Shown here: positions 45,001 through 55,917 of the stretch, one piece after another
How positions within the stretch are numbered: the first letter of the stretch is position 1
Layout of the letters: each line of letters opens with the position of its first letter
Assembly (NCBI GenBank): GCA_039621445.1
Contig: CP154955.1
Location: 12,032,960 to 12,096,959 of the forward strand
Direction: 5' to 3'
Length of the DNA: 64,000 nt
DNA from: Euglena gracilis
Taxonomy: Eukaryota > Euglenida > Euglenophyceae > Euglenales
Notes under the pieces: model-generated
What the model saw: only the letters and a program-made list of their open reading frames with translations
Told to the model about the DNA's origin: nothing
Databases searched by the model: none
Position numbers and translations under genes: made by a program

Positions 45001-47242
45001 AGGCCCCGCTCCCTTGGAGGCCGAGGACGGGGAGGAGGTTATCCCTCTGGAGACGCTGAAGGAGCTGCCCCAGAAGTTCCCAGGTTTTGGAGCATACGTG
45101 CGTGTGTGTGTGCGTGCATGTGTGTGCATGTGCATGCACGTTGTGTGTCCGTGTGCGCGTGTGTCCGTGTGTGCGTGCGCGTACGCGCGCGCGCGTGTGT
45201 GTGCGTGTGTCTGCCCGTGCGCACCCATGCAGCCACCCAGAACAACACAATGCTTTGAAAAGTTGTAGCAATGTTGACAATCACAATCGTGCACACAACG
45301 CACGTCCGGTACCCCACACACATGCACTCACACACATACACACACACACAACATGTGAGACACACACACAAACACACAATGCATGTGCGGACACACACTG
45401 CACTTCTTGGCACCATTCCTCATGCTGCCAGGGCTGGAGGGCTTCGTGGAGGTGGATTTCAACCCCGGGGAAGACTTCTTTCAATCGCGCCGTCCCCGCC
45501 CCCCGCCCCCGCCTCAGTACAGCCCCCCTTTCGGCCCGTACTTCCCCCCGCCGCCGCCCCCAACCTTTCACCACCATTGGACTCCCCCACCGCCGCCCTT
45601 CCCACCGCATAACTCCTTTTACCCACCTCACCCCCACCACCACCACCCGTCCAGATTTTCTCACCACTGAGCAGGCCTGGGCCGAACGTGTGGTTTTTTT
45701 TTTAAAACAGCCACACGTACTCAACTTTATCATGGCGCGTGTGCTGGCAAATGGACACTGTGCTTGCAGGTTTGTGGGTTGGGCGTGTTGCTTGCAACAA
45801 AGGTATTGGCACCGTAACCCCAACCGCACAACGCGATTGTTTTGTCTGCTTCCCCTTTGGTGCCCTGCCTCGTCATGCCCCCCCCCCCCTTTCAGGGAGG
45901 ACCCGGCCTGGCCTCATCCTCAGGCGCCCCCTCCCGCGTATCCCCCCGATGACCGTGCCCCTCCCCTCCACCACTTCCACCACCATCACCCACACCACCA
46001 CCACCACCACCCTCACCACCACCACTTCCCGCAGTACCATCCCCCCCACTACCACCCACACCACCACCAACAGCCAGAGCTGTGCGGGAATCCCTGAATT
46101 GTCGGTGGGGGGAGTCGACCCCCACCCCAACGGGCCTTCTGGTTTTTCTGGGACGCCGATTTTTTTTGGCCAAAAATTTCTTTCGGCTCCGCAGGAATTC
46201 TCCCTTGCACGGTGCTGTGCTGGGTGGTGTGTGGGGCGACCAACCCCCCCCCCCCCCCCCCCCGCTGGGTGGTGGGTTCGACTCCCACTCCCACCAGGCC
46301 TTCCCGTGCAGCCCTGCCAACAGCAGCACCACCACCAACACCGCCATCCTGCCCACCAACCCCCTTTCGCCCACCATGCCCCCAACCCGTTCCGCCCACT
46401 GCCACCGCAATACGACTCCCCCGACGAGACGGACAGCGATGCGGAGGACGTTGGCCACCGGCCCCGTGGCCGGAGGGGTCCGCTTGGGGAGGCGGAGGCG
46501 CAAGGCTGGGTGCCCCTGTGCAAGCATCCCAATACCTCCACCTCGATGGCCCTTTCCTCTTTTCACAGAACAGCACATTGGGCATTCAGGCACGCACATG
46601 ACCACGTGACTGTTTGCTCCCATGTCCTTTCCTGCTTTTCACGTTTGGTTTGGTTGGTTGGGTTAAGCCCAACATATTTTTGGAGGTGTTTTCCGCAACT
46701 CGGTTTCGTGTCCTCCGCCACCGCACCCCCCGTGCCGCAAATGGTGGCTGCCCCGGCACATTGCATTTCCCCAGGAGGGATGGTTGGCGGCGTTTGCTGC
46801 GGGACCGCGGTGGGGCGAGGAGACTGCCAACGGCGTCTTGGACGGCACGCGGCTGTGGTCGCCGGGAAGCGGGAGCCGCGAGGGTCTTCCGGACCCGGAA
46901 CGACTACCCCGCGACGATGTGGCCGCTGAGACGGTTTGCCCGCATGTGTTTGGAAGAGCGGGTCCGGTGAAGCACACATCTGGGTGTCAAAAAGAGGAAA
47001 GCAAGTTTATCCCAGAACAGAAATGGAACGTTCCATCTGCTCCCCAGGCTCAGTTTCGACAATGACACTCACCACGCTGTTCCCCGCAGGTTAACAGCAC
47101 TGCCACGGAGTGCCCCGGATCCCCAACTGACAGTGGAGCTGCTTCGAATGCATTCTATGCAAATTCTCAGGGGATTGCAAGAAGCGTTGACCGAATGCCG
47201 CCAGATGAGGGACTCATGTCTGCACTGTATTCGGAGAGCTAG
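30922..47242 (+). CDS. Glutaredoxin-like domain protein with acidic, Pro/His-rich tail
   Basis: Exons: 30922-31070, 42586-42688, 43155-43268, 43591-43718, 44315-44431, 44567-44620, 44903-45083, 45432-45648, 45896-46071, 46322-46509, 46775-46933, 47090-47242 (TAG). All phases agree, giving 578 residues; at least one earlier exon is missing because the first begins with a split codon. Exons 1-2 read like the C-terminal two-thirds of a glutaredoxin fold: DILRLQYVEVDVTE, a LRKKLAELSG helix, TALPQ with the cis-Pro position, FVGNRFLGEYDALQRL and EDEGRLRAHL. The thiol motif would lie in the missing exon. Then come an acidic run (43205-43268), Pro-rich linkers, EVIPLETLKELPQKFPG, blocks of Pro, Tyr and His (45480-46370) and a hydrophilic end. 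Frames were chosen because nearly all codons end in G or C. Four introns appear nonconventional. The function of the tail is unknown; its His clusters could bind metal (inference). Confidence 0.75.
31545..31660. repeat. C-run followed by hairpin
   Basis: A C-run of over 25 bases, then CGGGTCGGGGCCACCTCGGGAACCGGCGGATTATGG facing its complement to about 31645. Confidence 0.8.
32230..41430. repeat. Satellite array, about 161-173 bp unit, with higher-order period near 1.14 kb
   Basis: About 55 units, each containing GACCCGCCAGCGCCCCG, GGGCCGCCAACCCATT, CAAAACCGGGTCAAAAACG, TCGAAAAAAATCGAAAA, GCCCGAAACGATG and CGGAAAAACTG. Spacing of the GACCCGCC word is 173, 173, 163, 161, 164, 161 bases in the first units, apart from one unit stretched by a poly-A insertion. 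Variants recur in blocks about 1136-1149 bases apart (for example 39745 and 40881; 36480 and 37629), so groups of seven units were duplicated together. Each strand has long stop-free frames, which are a by-product of composition. The array lies in the intron between 31071 and 42585. Confidence 0.95.
41455..41890. repeat. GCCGGGCC-type GC-only repeat
   Basis: About 430 bases made almost only of G and C, built from GCCGGGCC, GCCGCCGG and GGTCGCC words, abutting the satellite. The long frames in both directions (Gly/Arg/Pro/Ala) are artefacts. Confidence 0.9.
42300..42425. mobile_element. Short family-2 element copy
   Basis: Left end CAGGGCTTGCGGCTG (42310), right end CAGGCCTTCCTGTGCAACCCTG (to 42421). 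Lies in the intron before the second exon of the glutaredoxin-like gene. No target duplication is visible. Confidence 0.5.
43269..43590 (+). mobile_element. Family-1 element acting as a nonconventional intron
   Basis: Ends CAGGCTGGATTT (43272) and AAATCCAGCCTG (to 43584) are perfect 12-bp inverted repeats. The interior matches 53010-53325 in the same orientation (GGTGCCTGCCTGGGC, CCAAAAGTGCC, GGGGTTGGTCAAAT). It lies exactly between two coding segments of the glutaredoxin-like gene. Joining 43268 to 43591 keeps the frame (GDEEGHSVV). The right side has one base more than the strict rule. With that base skipped, the flanking octamers TGAGGCTG and CGAGGAGG agree at 5 of 8 positions. A GT-AG alternative (43328 to 43580) is also in phase. 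Confidence 0.7.
44432..44566 (+). other. Probable nonconventional intron with CAGAA / TTCTG ends
   Basis: GACCAGAAATAC at the left and CATTATTCTGAAATTT at the right pair through CAGAA/TTCTG. A joint from 44431 to 44567 keeps the frame. The right boundary is one base longer than the strict rule and lies in an A/T run. No AG acceptor is available before the next coding stretch (SPGEKKRFLETSGA). Confidence 0.55.
44621..44902 (+). mobile_element. Family-1 element, inverted copy, acting as a nonconventional intron
   Basis: Starts TATCAGGCTGAATTTGACC and ends TTTCAGCCTGCCCTG. The interior is the reverse complement of 53010-53325 (shared words include GGCAGGCACCACCCC, CTGGGCTTCCGGC and GGCACTTTTGGCCATGTGCCC). 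The CAG(+4)/CTG(-8) rule joins 44620 to 44903 in frame, giving LETSGA followed by PQHTTRK. No GT-AG pair is needed. The octamers flanking CAG and CTG do not match, so any target duplication has decayed. Confidence 0.8.
45100..45392. repeat. GT/GC and CA microsatellites in an intron
   Basis: (TG)n with CG variants at 45100-45225 and (CA)n at 45317-45392, inside the intron 45084-45431. Confidence 0.9.
46072..46321 (+). mobile_element. Family-2 element acting as a nonconventional intron, perfect 8-bp target duplication
   Basis: Inverted ends CAGAGCTGTGCGGGAA (46075) and TTCCCGTGCAGCCCTG (to 46316) are flanked by identical octamers CCAACAGC at 46067-46074 and 46317-46324. The rule cuts three bases before CAG and five after CTG. 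This joins 46071 to 46322 and restores a single CCAACAGC and an unbroken Gln/His-rich reading frame. Conventional choices here (CT|GT donor, CAG acceptor) give mismatched phases. Internal words such as GCCGATTTTTTTTGGCC and TTGCACGGTGCTGTG recur in other family-2 copies. Confidence 0.92.
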
Positions 47243-47956
47243 AAACCAATTGTATTGGTTTATTGGTCACATGCCGCTTTCTCATTTCTGGAAGAGGTCC
47301 CCAGATGTCTGAAACCGAGTATTTCCTTTTATTTATCATCTTGAAGGCGTTTGTCAGCTTATCTGAAGATGAGTGTGTTTATTCATTCCTAGCCCACCTG
47401 TATTTTTATCTGTATATTTTTATTCACCAATGAAACAGCCTTACGGCTTCAAAATCCTGTGGCTAGCACTAGTTCCTCGTTTACAGAAATTTATTCATAA
47501 AATCATATCAGATTGCTGTTTGTAAAGCTCCTCATAGCTGAAAGCAGTACCCTATCCCTGGGGGGGGTCCAGCCAACCAGCACCTTTTTTTCCAGCCAGC
47601 AGCCAGCCAGGATTCAGACCCAGGGGGTATGAATCTGGGATCCCCACTGAAATGAATTTCGGGTAACCTGAAATAGATTTATACCCGGCCGACTGCAAAA
47701 AAATTTCGGTTCACAAGGCAGACATTTTTTTTTTTTGAGAAAGAGGTCGAAAATGGACAAAATGGAATTGCATTTTGAAGGTTTTGAAGTTTTTTTTGGG
47801 GGGGGTTTTGCCTCCAAATTTTGGATGAAGAATCCCAACCCAGCTGGCTTTCAGCATTTTTTGTCCATTTTCGGGCACCCTTTTTCCCCTAGCTGGCCCC
47901 TGGGGATCCTTGAGAAAACCCCAGCCCTCAGTCCTGATGCCTGTGGTTTCCGACAG
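47243..47956. other. Gap between genes
   Basis: 3' flank of the glutaredoxin-like gene, then T- and G-runs. The first exon of the next gene begins in phase 2, so an earlier exon may hide here, but I do not see it. Confidence 0.4.
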
Positions 47957-50123
<2,167 letters not shown>

Positions 50124-50944
50124 GTGGGGACTACGCGTGAAACGACCGTTCCTTTGCGAATCAGCTAGACTCCAGACACTGAGAGGCACATAGCGACATG
50201 GCCAATTCCTGACCTCCAGGCTTGCGGGGAGGGGAGGCATGGGTCCCAGGCCGGAGCCCCCCCCCCCCCCGTGGTTGGTCAGAAGCAGCCTGGCTGCGAG
50301 ACTGCCAATCGCCCCTGACTTCGGTGTGTGGCCCTCCTTCATGTGGGGCGGCTCTGTAGCTGTAGGGCTGAGGGGTTTACACAGCGTCCAGAGTCAAGAG
50401 GGGTCAAACCGAAACGTTGTGCGCGTGTGCAGATGCACAGGCACAGATCGAATCACGGGCACGCAGACAAGCACTAACATTTCATTGTGAAACGTTTCAG
50501 GGGAAACCACCACCGAGTCAAAGTTTGTAAAGTAATAAAGTTATAAAATGAATCAAGAAATCAATCAATCAATCACAGAAACGAAAAAAATAGAGCAATC
50601 GGGTCGACCTTCAAGACCACAACTGCGAAAAAAGTTTCCTGTTCACTTATTTTTTGTCGGACCAAAATTCCTGAAAAATCAGCACGTGGCCTTCACTGTT
50701 ATTGGAGATGTCATAACGTGTTTTGTTTTGTGCTGACTACTGACTACCCACCTGGTTGCCTTGCCATGGTCAGGCACCTGAGCCCCTCAAAGGCTGGGGT
50801 TCCTGGCTGCCCCCCCCCCCCCTGCAGCGCCGCCCCTCTTCCCCCTCGCGAGGAACATCATCAGAGAAATTCGCACATCTCCAAGGGATTGAATTGTGAC
50901 ATTAAAAGCCTTTTTACCTGTTTTTTTTTGTCACGTCCGCTTGG

Positions 50945-51475
50945 GGGTTAAAAGGGCGGCCGGTGCTCCAGACCCACGACATCGGAGCCTGGCGGGGGCG
51001 GGCCGGGGGCGGCCGGGGGGTGTCGGTTCGCTTCCCCGTCTGAACCGCCCCAGCCCCGCCACCGCAGCCCCCGTCCGGGTGGGCGGAAAAAAGCCAGAAG
51101 AAACAAAAAAGCTGAAGAGAAGCGTGCCCCTCATCCGCGACGACGCTAGCTCGCGCTGCCGAACCGACCCCTGCCGATGACGCGCCGCTTGCAACGCGCA
51201 GCGACACCAACGCTTCGGCTCTCGCGGCCGCCGAGACCGCCGCGGGCGGAGGCTTGGATTCCGCGCTTCGGCGTGGGGCGGCCGGCGGGATCGGCGGCTG
51301 ACGCCGGCGCCGGCGAAGAAGCGGCGGCGGACCGGCCACGCCGGGGTGGGGGCGACGCGGGGAGCCGCCGGAGGCGGAGGAGGCGGAGGGGGAGGGGGAG
51401 AGGGGGCCGCGGCTGGACGGGGCGGTCCCTGCGGCCCCAGCCGTACACAGGTCCCCCTGTCAGCCGAGCTGCCTG
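50945..51475 (+). CDS. GC-rich coding-like island, frame unresolved
   Basis: Very GC-rich with protein-like frames. The first half is open with GGKKPEETKKLKRSVPL (to 51180). The second half has two competing plus-strand frames, one Ala/Asp-rich and one Arg/Gly-rich ending near a GT at 51476 (CCGTACACAG before it). Neighbouring islands with the same composition are exons, so one or two exons probably lie here. I cannot choose the frame. Confidence 0.35.
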
Positions 51476-52789
51476 TGAACCGCGTTGTTGCAGCACAGAA
51501 AATGGCGGCTTTTTTGCAGACATTCCAGTCTTTGTTGTCCTGCCTGTCAGATGTGTGGTGACAGATCAGGTCATTGTTCGCCGATGGTCATGCAACAGCG
51601 GGAGTCTCCAAAAAAATCACTTGTCTTGTTTGCAGGAATGCGCGTTCATCCTGACACGTAGCCCACACGTATCCATGGTTCACCAGAGTTTCTCCATGCC
51701 TGGCTGGTGTGAGTGGCAAAGTCCCTCTCCGCATGGCACACTTTTCCCCCGCTTGGCCGTACGACGTGGAGTGGGTCCCCCGGGTCCACACCACTCCAGG
51801 GAGGGCATGAGGGCCTGCCCCCACTGGTGGCTCGGCCGCTGCACACGCCGGAGGCCAGGGGGCATTATTTTTTGAGGTGTTCATTTTCGAAATTTTGAAG
51901 GGTTTTAAGGCGTTTTTTTAAATTTTTTTAAAGGTTTTTGAGGCATTTTTAAATTTGTTAGGCGTCTATTTTCCAAGGGTGTCCAAGGACCATCCCGGCA
52001 TCGAACGGGGGTCCAAGGTAAAAAAAAAAGTTGAAAATTCCATTTTTTCGAGTTTGGTCGGATAGAAAATGTTTCAGCGGTGACAGAATCATTCCCCCCC
52101 CCCCCTTTCCCCCCTGGGAAACAAACTTTTTTCCTCGGAATCGGCTTGTTTTTTTTTTGTCGAGATTTTGCAATTTCATTTTCTCTCAACTTTCAAAAAC
52201 TTTTAAAGGTTTTTTATGGGGGTTTTATGGGTTTTTTTATGGGTTTTTTGAGGCATTTTTGGCCAAAGATTTTAAGGTTTTTTTCAGGTTTTTTTTATAA
52301 AAAAAAGGGTTTCAAGGCGCCTTAAAAATACCCCCTGCCCAAGGCCCAGGCAGCGTCGAAAGACCCACAGACATGCAGGGCGACCTCTGCAAGTGCCCGG
52401 CAGAAAAAACAACCGCTTCGGCCACACAACTGATTGGCAGTTCTTTCCCCTGGTTGAATGTCACTTGGGCACAAAAATTTTCAAAAATTCAAAATTCAAA
52501 ATCGAAATTGATAAAAAAAAACTTCGCAAGTTCCTTTTTTGCGGTTTTTTTTGACATCTTTTGCACGATTTTGTTTGGGACATTCACAGCTTGAAGTCAG
52601 CGATTTTCACTGGTTTGAGGACATATCCGACCTGATATCATGTTGAATAACATTGGTTCTTTTGACCATATGCCCCTTCCCTGTATGGAAACTGGTGTGG
52701 GGGGATGATTATGGTTCTGTGTGAGGAACTTGGTGGGTTAGGCTATACAAACTTTTTGAAATGATGCAGGTTTACTTTCGAATGCTAAT

Positions 52790-52995
52790 TTCAGAGGGAG
52801 TCATCTGTGGATGAAAAGGGAGGGAGCTGGATGCCACACCCTGGTGTTATAAATGTTTTTGCCTGCATGCTGTGCAAGAAACACAAGGCCCTTCATTCAG
52901 ATTCAGAGAATCACTGCGATGTTTTTGAGGAATGGTATCAAGAGCTACCTTGGAATGGCCTTCATAGAAATAAAAACGAAAGGAAATGAACATTT
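52790..52995 (+). CDS. Short open frame with CMLCKKHK motif
   Basis: Open from upstream of GAGTCATCTG to TGA at about 52987. It contains NVFACMLCKKHKALH and VFEEWYQELPW, so there is a Cys-x2-Cys with nearby His residues. Codon use is ordinary and no splice partners are clear. It may be a mobile-element protein fragment or a chance frame. Confidence 0.25.
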
Positions 52996-53009
52996 CTTTT
53001 CAACATGAA

Positions 53010-53325
53010 AACCAGGCTGAATTTTTAAGGCGGTTCCCCCCCCCCCCCCCCCCCCGTGTCACCTACCTGGGCAGGCACTCCAAGGCTCCCAGATCCCACC
53101 CCCACCCTGGGGGGGGGGCACATGGCCAAAAGTGCCTGGGCAATCGGCCAAGGCACATCCGGAGCCGAAGGAGCCGGAAGCCCAGCAGAGGCCTCTTGGA
53201 CACTTTTTGGCCCACGACCAGGAAGCACCGACCCCCAGGGGTGGGGGGTGGTGCCTGCCTGCCCAGGCACTCCATGGCACTCCGAGATCCCCCCCCCCGG
53301 GGTTGGTCAAATTCAGCCTGATGAA
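53010..53325. mobile_element. Family-1 element, apparently outside an exon
   Basis: Ends CAGGCTGAATTT (53013) and AAATTCAGCCTG (to 53320). The flanking octamers ATGAAAAC and ATGAAACA share six leading bases, as expected for an eroded 8-bp target duplication. The interior matches the copies at 43269-43590 (same orientation) and 44621-44902 (opposite). Confidence 0.85.
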
Positions 53326-53534
53326 ACATCAATTCTGCACAAGCCAAGCCAAAGCATGATTTGTCGTAAACCACATGATGAGGCCGACAGGGGTCACATT
53401 GCCCATGTCCGGCGGGGATTGGCTAGGATGGCAAAATATCTCACCCTATCGAGCCACCTTAGTAAACTGCCCCCCCCCCCCAAACAAGACCCAGGTCTTA
53501 TTTTTGGGTCGGTTGCTGGATCTCATTTTTGGGT

Positions 53535-53665
53535 TAAAATATCTATATATGTATATACATTTATATGCGTATGTATATGTGTGTGTGTGTATGTATATAT
53601 ATGTGTATATATATGTATATGTGTATATATATGTATATATGTATATATATGTATATATACCAGAA
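53535..53665. repeat. TATATG/GTGTAT microsatellite
   Basis: Alternating purine-pyrimidine run of ATATGTATAT and GTGTGT. Confidence 0.95.
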
Positions 53666-53810
53666 TATTTTCACTCAGAACTTTGCGTGATGTTTCAGAC
53701 AAATTGATAAGGCTCACAATTTTTGGTCTCAAAAATCCAGATTGACGGAAATTCCCTCAGTTTTTGGGATTTTAGTAGATTTTCAGCTCACCCAGAGAGG
53801 GAGGGCGGTG

Positions 53811-53811
53811 C

Positions 53812-53849
<38 letters not shown>

Positions 53850-53850
53850 T
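53811..53850. repeat. (AT)n microsatellite
   Basis: Uninterrupted TA dinucleotides, then TTTATTTATT. Confidence 0.95.
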
Positions 53851-53989
53851 TATTGAAGCTCAACCGGAGTTTGGTATAAGGAGGAGTGTCCGGGGTGTGG
53901 GTGGGAGGGGGGCTTTCACCCCAGTTTGCCCTTGATGGGGGGATTGTGGACCCCACCTACTCTCAAGTCGAACACTGCGCTCCACAAAA

Positions 53990-54230
53990 ATGCCCCACCA
54001 CCCCCTGGGGGAGGCAAGGCTGTACAACAATTCCTGCAACCCCGTGGGGGTGGGTCCAACTCCCCCCACCAAGCCTTCCCCAATTACCAGAGGTGCCAAC
54101 TTTAAGGTCAGAAAATCTGTTTATTTCGGAATTCTTCATTTTTCGTTGCGCGGTGCTTTGGTGGGTGGGGGGTCGACCCCCCCCCAGACCTTCCATGCTG
54201 TCGGGTGGGCCATTTTCGGCGCTTTTTAGG
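53990..54230. mobile_element. Degenerate family-2 sequences
   Basis: GGAATTCTTCATTTTTCGTTGCGCGGTG, GGTGGGTGGGGGGTCGACCC and CACCAAGCCTTCCCC-type words match parts of the 46072-46321 element. The ends are not clear. Confidence 0.5.
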
Positions 54231-54355
54231 CCGACACCCGGCCTTTAAGGACCTGGGGAGCCCCCCCGGGGGGGGGCAGGGGTGGGGGGGGGGGGGTCCG
54301 GCCCCAGGGGGGGGGGGGGCAGTGCCTGCCCACCCACGGATGCCTTCCTGGCGAG

Positions 54356-54461
54356 GCCGGCCAACAGCGGCCCGCGGCTGACCACGGCCCTGACGGAGTC
54401 CATCCAGGTGGCGGCCCCCGGCGTGTTGTCCCAGACCGCCCTGGAGACCCCCGCCATGACG
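54356..54461 (+). CDS. Exon with TTALTESIQVAAPGVLSQ
   Basis: After an acceptor GGCGAG, a frame with every codon ending in G or C encodes a stretch beginning PANSGPRLTTALTESIQ and ending LETPAMT before GT at 54462 (phase 0). The bias identifies it as coding on the plus strand. It probably belongs to the same gene as the flanking Ala/Pro-rich exons. Family unknown. Confidence 0.6.
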
Positions 54462-54961
54462 GTGCGCAGCCAGGCCCGTCCGTGGGGCCGCAGGGGACCG
54501 TGCCTTCATTTACCCTCGAATGAGCCCCCCCCCCCCGCCCCTGGGGGAGGGGATGGGGGGGTGGGGTTTTGAGAGTGGGCGGGCGGGTTGGGGCTGCTGG
54601 ACCCACCCTCCCCGAGGGTGGAGTGTGCCGTGGGTTTGCCCACTGGGACCAGGCGGGGTTGGCCAGAAAGCTTTTGAGGGTGTTTGGCCCATTTTGGGTG
54701 GCTTTGGGCTGGGTGAGTGGGTGGGAGGGTTTCGGCCGGCAAAAAGTGCCCACCCCCTTTCCTGGAGATGACCCAACTCAATTGGGGGCGTGGGGCGACA
54801 GCCTGGTGTGACAATTTTCACAAATTTTCACCTGAACGTCGTCTTGTTGTTTTAGCCTTCGTGGCAGCATTTCTCTATCAGGATATGCCTCATGTTAATG
54901 CCGTCTCACAGGGGGGCAAGCGCAGTAGGGGGAGGGGTCAGTCAAAAATTATGACGCACCG

Positions 54962-55135
54962 GAGTGTGGGTCCATGCATACATGCATGCATACGTACATC
55001 CATACAAACATTCATACATACATAGATACATACATATTTACTTACTGACTTGTATGCATACATGCATACATACATACGCATACATACAGGCAGACAGACA
55101 TGCATGCATACCTACATACATGCATCCATCCACTG
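54962..55135. repeat. (CATA)n microsatellite
   Basis: Degenerate CATA and CATG tetranucleotides. Confidence 0.9.
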
Positions 55136-55724
55136 GTTTTACCCACTTTATCCATGTCCAGTGACATTTTGCGTGCATGACCTCGCATCCCAAGCAACGC
55201 TCCAGAATGGACGTTCTCATTGACGTGCATTTCGTCCCAACGCAGGAACTTTTTTCGAGTTTCCGCTTTACTGTCATGGCTCGGCCCATTCACTCTGTGA
55301 GGACCATCATTGAGGACCCCAACTCAAGCGAACGTTTCCAGCCAATTGAACTTGCACTTGAACCTTTGGAGGAGGCTTGGCCTGTCCGCATCACTGCCGA
55401 TGTGCTGCCAGGCCCTGGAGGGAATGGGGGTCCGGACTCCTGTGCCTACTTTCCCCAATCTGGTTGGGATCCCCGGACGACTCGCTGCCTGGGTCTGCGG
55501 TCTTTCAATGGACTGATTTTGGGCTGCCCCGTCCCCCAAATCGGCAAAGGGGCCACACCCAGTGACTGGGGCTTGAATCCATTTGGAGACGGATTTCAAG
55601 GTTTCGGACTGTGCCCTCGCATTTGCTGAATCCAACTCCCCCCCCTCTGTCCAACAAACACTCTGGTCCAATGAAGACCCTCTGTTGGGACCGCAATTTT
55701 TGTCACCTCAGCATTCGACGGACA

Positions 55725-55912
55725 CAGAGGGGGGGGGGTGGGGGTACATTGTTTGCACAGGAAGTTTCTGCGATGAAACTCCCCGAGGCATGCAAGTTGC
55801 ATAATTTGCATTTTTTTGCAAATCCGAAATCTTGAAACTTTTCATTTTTGCAGAATCCAAAATATTTGCATTTCTTTGCATTGCATTCTTGTTGCGTATT
55901 CCCCCCCTGGGT
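55725..55912. repeat. Relative of the 15500-15985 element
   Basis: G-run, then CATGCAAGTTGCATAATTTGC, TTTTTTGCA words and TTGCGTATTCCCCCC before an acceptor, in the same order as the element at 15500-15985. Confidence 0.5.
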
Positions 55913-55917
55913 TTCAG

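Noticed and set aside
43268-46510. GC-AG introns at element boundaries (AG|GCTGG, AG|GCTGT)
   Set aside because: First considered because CAG|GC occurs at the ends, but phases did not match at 46079-46312. The CAG/CTG rule resolved that junction exactly and also explained PDX2.
55177-55629. A 150-codon plus-strand frame
   Set aside because: No G/C-ending bias, begins inside a CATA microsatellite flank, and the opposite strand is equally open. Left undecided and not listed as a gene.
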